Source: RI-242 sp038246255 (GTDB taxonomy: Bacteria > Planctomycetota > UBA1135 > GCA-002686595). From it: a stretch of DNA of 9,756 nt. The stretch is from the NCBI GenBank assembly GCA_038246255.1, contig JBBRWC010000132.1:1-9756 (forward strand). The letters are read 5' to 3'. Within the stretch, counting starts at the first letter, position 1. Each line of letters starts with the position of its first letter. Below, piece after piece: positions 6,110-9,756 of the stretch. A program made the translations under genes and the position numbers. The notes under the pieces are model-generated. The model did no database searches. It saw nothing but the letters and a program-made list of their open reading frames with translations, and had not been told where the DNA came from.

Positions 6110-8248
6110 TTAGGGATCGAGATGGAGTTGAAGAGAAGAAGGTTCGCCGATACCGAGCGGATCGACGTTCACCGTCGCGTCCGCCTTCCGGTCCTTCGCC
6201 GTGGATGCGCGGATGCTCCACTTGCCGGGCGGCAAATCCAACTCGAAGTGGCCGTTATGAGAAGCAGCGACAGTGAGAGATGGAGCGCCGTGAAGTGGCA
6301 AGTGGGCCGTGGCGCTCGTCGGCGATGGACTCACGACAATAAAGGCCTCCGCCCCCGTCCCCGAGGAGTCCACTACCCTCCCTTCGATGCGAGCGCGAAC
6401 GAGACGCGCAGTGATTCGCTCGGCGCCCGGACGCAGTCGTACCCCCACAATCACCGGACCGACCAATGGATCCTCGACTACCAAATCGCTCGGCCCGTCA
6501 ACGCGCTCAAACCGAAATCCACCGTCGGGTCCGGTCACTGCGGCGGGTGCGCCTGGGCGATCCCGCAACGAAAGGACCCAACCCGAAAGCGGCTTGCCCA
6601 CGCCGTCGAGCAAATGGCCCTCAAGAGCGAGCGGGGGCGGGGCAACAAGTTTCACGAGTTCATCGACAGCTGCGTCCAATTCGCGTTCGACCACGAGAGA
6701 GTTTTGCGAATCCGAGAAGCGCAGGCGTAGCGCACCTGCCTGCACCCACAGCTCCGCATTGCCTTCACTGTCGACCCTCGCTCTGAATCGGCGCGCCGCG
6801 GTGACCGCCACCCCATCTTCCCACACCTCAGCATCTTGGTAAGCGATCAACGAACCGCTCAGGGGCTCCTCATTCCGATCGCGCACATGGACTGCAAGTC
6901 GCACCATCCGGGGCAAGGCCAAGCGGACCGTGCGCAGCTCGCCGACTTCCAGCCCGCTAATTGTGTCACGCCAGAGCATTGCACCGTCGGAAACCTGGAA
7001 GGAGGCTTGCAGGTCAGCGCCCGGGGGGAGGGGACCGACCACACTCCTACCTTCTCCCATCGTGTGCGTCCACACCACTTGGGGGATCAGTGAAACGCCG
7101 TCGCGAGTCGACGAGGATGCATGGCTTGTGATGCTAAAAGACCCAGGGACGGGCCGTCCCTGCCCGTCAATGGTGAAGAGTTCCAAGTGGGCGCCTCGTT
7201 GAAGGGCCAAATTCACAGCGGCATGGTTGTCGAGCGGAGCGACCACCTCGCTTGAAAGATGGGACGCGTGACTGCCTACAACGCGCACACCATCTGCTCC
7301 GAAGGGGAGTTCGTCGAACTGCGCGTGCCCCATCGCGTCAGTCACCCCCTCTGAATAGCTCGTGCCGGGATACCAGCCCGCGTCGAACACTGCGATCGCC
7401 GCGCCCTGGACTGGATTGCCAATATCGTCGTGGACCGTCACTGTTAGAACGGCTGCCCGTTCCACACTGACGACATAATCGCGGATTTCTGAGGAAGTGG
7501 CGACGGCGCGAAAATCGCGTGGCACATAACCTGGGGCCATCAGCCGGAACTCGTGGACACCTGGTTCCAAGTCACGAACCCGAATGCGACCGGTTTCATC
7601 CGAGTCGACGCTCTGAAGGGAGACGGTTGGCTGCGATTGTGCGATTCGGCCTCGCCGGTTCAAATGAGCGCCAGGCACCGGAGCCCCGGTCGTATCCACA
7701 GCCAGGATGTCGAGACCTGCACCGGGCACCAAAAAAAGTTCCGCTCGATGCAGGGAAGAAGTCAGCGGGACCCTCCCACTTGCCCAGCCGGCGAGACTTC
7801 CTTCAACGAAGTGAAGTCCGTGCCTTTCAACACGCAGGGCCTGTCGCGATACAAACGCTCGGCCGTCTGCATCGGTGCGACCGATCACTTTGCGCTCACC
7901 GCTCGGGCTCCGCATTGCAATTAGCACTCCCGCCAACGGCCCAACCCCCACGCCCTTCACTTCGATTACCGTACCGCGACTGGAAGTCGAGCGAGACGCC
8001 AGGGTGGCGGGGCCCCCAAGCGGAGTGTCGTCCGTTTCGAGGACGGTAAGTCGCGTCGACGTGGTTGACCGATCCACGGCATCGCCACCTGGAGTCCGCG
8101 GCTCGCCGGCTGCCTCCACTCCTGTGAGCGCAGCGGGGGTCCCGACGGTAACTGAAATCGGATCCATCTGGGCTACCACGACGGCCATCAGCAGCACCGC
8201 GAGGACCGTCGCGCCGAGGAACCATCCTCGCCTTATGCTGGAATCCAT
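6110..8248 (-). CDS. large membrane-anchored protein of carboxypeptidase-regulatory-like repeats
   Basis: A 712-residue protein. Residues 1-8 (MDSSIRRG) are followed by one hydrophobic segment (about 9-27), a polar Thr/Ser-rich linker to about 90, and then a series of about seven beta modules with the pattern 'V.V.D..G.PV.GA.I.....G......TD..G...F..L..G'. Examples are VTVHDDIGNPVQGAAIAVFD, FTIDGQGRPVPGSFSI, VHVRDRNEEPLSGSLIAY, LEGHLLDGVGKPLSGWVLSL and IEGRVVDSSGTGAEAFIVVS. These are CarboxypepD_reg-like folds usually found outside the cytoplasm. No peptidase domain is present and I see no cysteines. It resembles the 605-aa protein at 725-2542 in design (N-terminal anchor, linker, repeats). 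It is the first minus-strand gene of the 4.1-kb segment, followed by a 330-bp gap. An envelope structural or carbohydrate-binding role is inference. Confidence 0.87.
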   Translation of the reverse strand: MDSSIRRGWFLGATVLAVLLMAVVVAQMDPISVTVGTPAALTGVEAAGEPRTPGGDAVDRSTTSTRLTVLETDDTPLGGPATLASRSTSSRGTVIEVKGVGVGPLAGVLIAMRSPSGERKVIGRTDADGRAFVSRQALRVERHGLHFVEGSLAGWASGRVPLTSSLHRAELFLVPGAGLDILAVDTTGAPVPGAHLNRRGRIAQSQPTVSLQSVDSDETGRIRVRDLEPGVHEFRLMAPGYVPRDFRAVATSSEIRDYVVSVERAAVLTVTVHDDIGNPVQGAAIAVFDAGWYPGTSYSEGVTDAMGHAQFDELPFGADGVRVVGSHASHLSSEVVAPLDNHAAVNLALQRGAHLELFTIDGQGRPVPGSFSITSHASSSTRDGVSLIPQVVWTHTMGEGRSVVGPLPPGADLQASFQVSDGAMLWRDTISGLEVGELRTVRLALPRMVRLAVHVRDRNEEPLSGSLIAYQDAEVWEDGVAVTAARRFRARVDSEGNAELWVQAGALRLRFSDSQNSLVVERELDAAVDELVKLVAPPPLALEGHLLDGVGKPLSGWVLSLRDRPGAPAAVTGPDGGFRFERVDGPSDLVVEDPLVGPVIVGVRLRPGAERITARLVRARIEGRVVDSSGTGAEAFIVVSPSPTSATAHLPLHGAPSLTVAASHNGHFELDLPPGKWSIRASTAKDRKADATVNVDPLGIGEPSSLQLHLDP

Positions 8249-8254
8249 TCGGTC

Positions 8255-8282
8255 ATTCTACAAGATGCGCGAGACATGTCCC
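8255..8282 (-). promoter_or_regulatory. candidate promoter for a leaderless 712-aa mRNA
   Basis: On the minus strand TAGAAT (8260-8255) matches the -10 consensus at 5/6, with GGGACA (8282-8277, 4/6 to TTGACA) 16 bp upstream. Only six bases separate the -10 box from the ATG at 8248, so transcription would begin at or next to the start codon. No ribosome-binding site is present, consistent with a leaderless message. Confidence 0.45.
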
Positions 8283-8331
8283 CGCGCACTATCCAGACGG
8301 ACTGGAGTCACGGACTCTGCGCTGCGATCTC

Positions 8332-8416
8332 GCGATACGCGGCGGTTGACGCGCTCCGCGGGCTAGTCGAGGGAGGCGAAGAAGTGGCCGCACAGGGTCA
8401 GCACGGCGGCGAGCAG
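8332..8416. repeat. 85-bp direct repeat, right copy
   Basis: Same orientation as 4104-4188, 81/85 identical. Its left part is the last five codons plus stop of dprA without any connected dprA reading frame, so a non-coding remnant. Its right part is the genuine 3' end of the complete small membrane gene. Sequence to the left of 8332 is unrelated to dprA. Confidence 0.93.
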
Positions 8417-8560
8417 CGCGCACGACCCCACGAAGACTGCGGCGCGGCGAGGGAATGCGCGTGTGGCCGCGCGGTCGTCCGGGTGCGCGAGCAGCGTCGT
8501 CACCAGCACCACGCCCAGTGCGCCGATGAGGAAGTGGATGATGTCGCGAAGGATGTCCAA
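8363..8560 (-). CDS. small two-helix membrane protein (hypothetical, 65 aa)
   Basis: It was read from the end of a longer frame because the upstream part of that frame overlaps the DUF6677-like gene antiphase. The protein starts at a TTG (8560-8558), LDILRDIIHFLIGALG; a rarer alternative is a CTG at 8575 overlapping the upstream TGA. Two hydrophobic segments (about residues 5-23 and 42-60) are separated by a charged loop (AHPDDRAATRAFPRR), so both ends lie on the same side of the membrane. The gene starts 11 bp after the DUF6677-like stop and is likely cotranscribed. Its last 16 codons are part of the 85-bp repeat and reappear in the chimeric mini-ORF at 4135-4224. Family not recognised. Confidence 0.65.
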   Translation of the reverse strand: MDILRDIIHFLIGALGVVLVTTLLAHPDDRAATRAFPRRAAVFVGSCALLAAVLTLCGHFFASLD

Positions 8561-8571
8561 GGGAGGAACGT

Positions 8572-9558
8572 TCAGGGCCGCGGCGGGGCGAGCGGGGAGT
8601 CGCCGGGGAAGATCAGGGGCGGGGGGGTGCGCGGCGTCGGCTGTGCGGGCTGCGCGGGCGGTGCGGGCGGCGGCGTCGATGCCGGCGCCGCGAGCGGCTG
8701 GGGTGCGGTGTGGTGGGCCGGCGTGTGCGCGGACGGCTCGCCGGCGTCGGGGAGGTCGCGCTCGCGGGGATTGCGGCCGAGGAGCCGCGCTTCCTGCCAG
8801 CCGTAGACGTCGATCAGCAGCACCGCGTTGAAGAGGCCGGCGAGCGACACGAACAGGAGACCGGTGTCGCCGCTCGGCAGCGCGCGCGTGAACGCGGGGT
8901 GGCCTTGCACAGCTTCCGCCACGATCAGTGGCAATCCGGCGAGCAGTTGGGCCGCCCAATAATAGAAGTGGCGCTCGCGCGAAAGGTTGGCGCCCTCCGC
9001 CAGCAGCGTCCCGTACGCAAACAGGCCAACGATGAGCACGAAGACGAGCACCGCTCGCCCCCGTCGCCCCTGGAGAAGATGCCCAAGGCCGGGGATCAAC
9101 CACCCCGCGGCCACGAGCAACGCCGGTGCGCGCACGCCCGCACGCGGCGCCGCGCGCGCCGCAACGTGCGCGTCGATGCACAGCGCGATGTTGAGCAGAC
9201 CCGCCAGCGCGGTCAGAAGGGCCCCCAGATGAATGCCCGCGGGCATCGGGGACGGCATCCCGACGGGCGGGCCCAAGCCAAAGCCATAGGTCGAGTGGTG
9301 CCACAGGAGCGCGCCGAGGCAACCGACCTCCGGAGTCAGCGCCAGGGACACGGGTCCGCGAAGCTCGGGATCGAGGAACTCGAACGCGCGCCCTTCGGTG
9401 AAGTGGACACCGAGCGCGAACAGCGCGGCGAACGCCACAAATCCGAACGCCGCGGTGCGCCAACGCCCCACGTACAAGTGGCCGGCCCCGGGGACGACCC
9501 ACGCGAGCAAGAGGGCGACGGCCGAAACGGCGCGCGGTTGTTCCTTGGGGGCGGGCAT
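8572..9558 (-). CDS. polytopic membrane protein, DUF6677-like, with internal duplication
   Basis: About 328 residues from the ATG at 9558; a GTG at 9597 would add 13 residues, and neither has a ribosome-binding site. Numbering from the GTG, the motif AWVVPGAGHLYVGR (32-45) recurs as GWLIPGLGHLLQGR (165-178), and each is followed by a hydrophobic helix (49-64 and 183-197). AGLLNIALCIDAH (132-144) recurs as AGLFNAVLLIDVY (253-265). The protein is thus two tandem copies of one membrane unit. The last ~55 residues are a Pro/Ala-rich tail. The PGxGHLYxGR signature is the kind seen in DUF6677 and similar small membrane proteins of planctomycetes; this assignment is from memory. Function unknown. 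Followed by the small two-helix protein gene. Confidence 0.8.
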   Translation of the reverse strand: MPAPKEQPRAVSAVALLLAWVVPGAGHLYVGRWRTAAFGFVAFAALFALGVHFTEGRAFEFLDPELRGPVSLALTPEVGCLGALLWHHSTYGFGLGPPVGMPSPMPAGIHLGALLTALAGLLNIALCIDAHVAARAAPRAGVRAPALLVAAGWLIPGLGHLLQGRRGRAVLVFVLIVGLFAYGTLLAEGANLSRERHFYYWAAQLLAGLPLIVAEAVQGHPAFTRALPSGDTGLLFVSLAGLFNAVLLIDVYGWQEARLLGRNPRERDLPDAGEPSAHTPAHHTAPQPLAAPASTPPPAPPAQPAQPTPRTPPPLIFPGDSPLAPPRP

Positions 9559-9653
9559 GGCGGCGGGAGCGCAGCGTTCTAGCAATCCCGCGCCCACAAA
9601 GCCAAAGGACGCTGGGTCCGCGGGGCGCGAGTGCGCGGTAACCTCCCCCTCCC

Positions 9654-9756
9654 ATGGCCGATTCCAACCGACCCGCCGCCGACCCGGCGCCCGCTGCGGA
9701 CACCCGTTCCCCCGTTGCTGCGGCGTACGTCCACGAGCACCGGGGGAACGGGTGTC
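9654..9756 (+). CDS. start of a divergent gene, truncated by the window end
   Basis: ATG at 9654 opens a frame without stop to the end of the window, 34 codons (MADSNRPAADPAPAADTRSP then VAAAYVHEHRGNGC). Its Ala/Pro-rich beginning is like a disordered N-terminus. It is divergent from the DUF6677-like gene with 95 bp between starts and no Shine-Dalgarno sequence. The last 58 bp are one long inverted repeat, so the end of the sequence, and with it this ORF, may not be genuine. Confidence 0.4.
   Translation, partial: MADSNRPAADPAPAADTRSPVAAAYVHEHRGNGC
9699..9756. repeat. 16-bp perfect inverted repeat ending at the window edge
   Basis: GACACCCGTTCCCCCG (9699-9714) is the exact reverse complement of 9741-9756. 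Inside it, after one mismatch (9715/9740), four more bases pair (9716-9719 with 9736-9739), leaving a 16-base loop. The right arm ends at the final base of the window. Confidence 0.9.

Larger units (their letters stand above)
4189..8331. mobile_element. 4.1-kb segment inserted between duplicated gene ends (putative island)
   Basis: The segment lies exactly between the two 85-bp direct repeats and carries three sizeable minus-strand genes: 712-aa repeat protein, 137-aa exported protein and FGE-like protein. Outside the repeats dprA is complete on the left and the small membrane gene is complete on the right, while the inner side of each repeat carries only the 3' tip of the other gene. The segment looks lower in GC than its flanks. 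No integrase, transposase or terminal inverted repeats were found, so how it was inserted is not known. A homologous-recombination or integrase-mediated origin is inference. Confidence 0.5.

Noticed and set aside
4194..8305. CCAGTCC (4194-4200) and GGACTGG (8299-8305) as possible inverted ends of the inserted segment
   Set aside because: Only seven bases, at unequal distances from the repeat edges; chance occurrence is likely.
4189..8331. insertion sequence or phage identity for the segment
   Set aside because: No transposase, integrase, resolvase or phage gene in any frame; only the flanking repeats suggest mobility.
8363..9703. 446-codon minus-strand frame overlapping the DUF6677-like gene
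   Set aside because: Most is Arg/Ala-rich antiphase translation of the membrane protein; only its last ~65 codons, beyond that gene, look like a real protein and were annotated separately.
1..9756. tRNA, rRNA, CRISPR array, riboswitch
   Set aside because: No cloverleaf, rRNA-like conserved block, regularly spaced repeats or recognisable aptamer were seen by eye on either strand.

Overview
The window looks like a piece of a high-GC bacterial chromosome, possibly a planctomycete-type organism. That guess is low confidence. It rests on the pairing of large membrane-anchored proteins built from carboxypeptidase-regulatory-like (Ig-like) repeats, a secreted formylglycine-generating-enzyme-like domain protein, a DUF6677-like membrane protein, and start codons mostly lacking Shine-Dalgarno sequences. 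The window opens inside one gene and closes inside another.

Layout: (1) 2-700 (+) is the C-terminal part of an M20-family amidohydrolase. (2) 725-3052 (-) is a two-gene cassette: a small six-cysteine secreted protein, then a membrane-anchored repeat protein. Its upstream region (to about 3160) carries a perfect TTGACA -35 box followed by a 13-bp C/G homopolymer lying in the promoter spacer. (3) 3160-3270 is an AT-rich strip with nested inverted repeats in front of dprA. (4) 3270-4121 (+) is dprA, the DNA-processing protein of natural transformation, in a form without the N-terminal SAM/HhH domain. (5) 4189-8331 is a 4.1-kb segment bounded by two direct copies of an 85-bp sequence. It holds three main genes on the minus strand: a 712-residue membrane-anchored repeat protein, a second small six-cysteine secreted protein with a seven-copy hexanucleotide repeat upstream, and the FGE-like protein. 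A 29-codon chimeric ORF overlaps the last of these. (6) 8363-9558 (-) is a DUF6677-like polytopic membrane protein followed by a small two-helix membrane protein. (7) A divergent gene begins at 9654 and runs off the window, within a long inverted repeat.

The main structural result is that the 85-bp repeat contains the last five codons of dprA plus the last 16 codons of the small membrane protein gene. The simplest reading is that dprA and the small membrane gene were once convergent neighbours, and that the 4.1-kb block was inserted at their shared 3' ends with duplication of the junction. No integrase or transposase is visible in the block.

Functionally, the two lower-GC cassettes encode envelope or exported proteins and flank dprA, while the higher-GC genes (M20, dprA, DUF6677-like) look like the conserved backbone. 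Each cassette pairs a small exported six-Cys protein with a large N-terminally anchored repeat protein, and each small gene has a simple-sequence repeat in its upstream region. This suggests, by inference only, accessory surface-protein loci whose expression could vary by repeat slippage.
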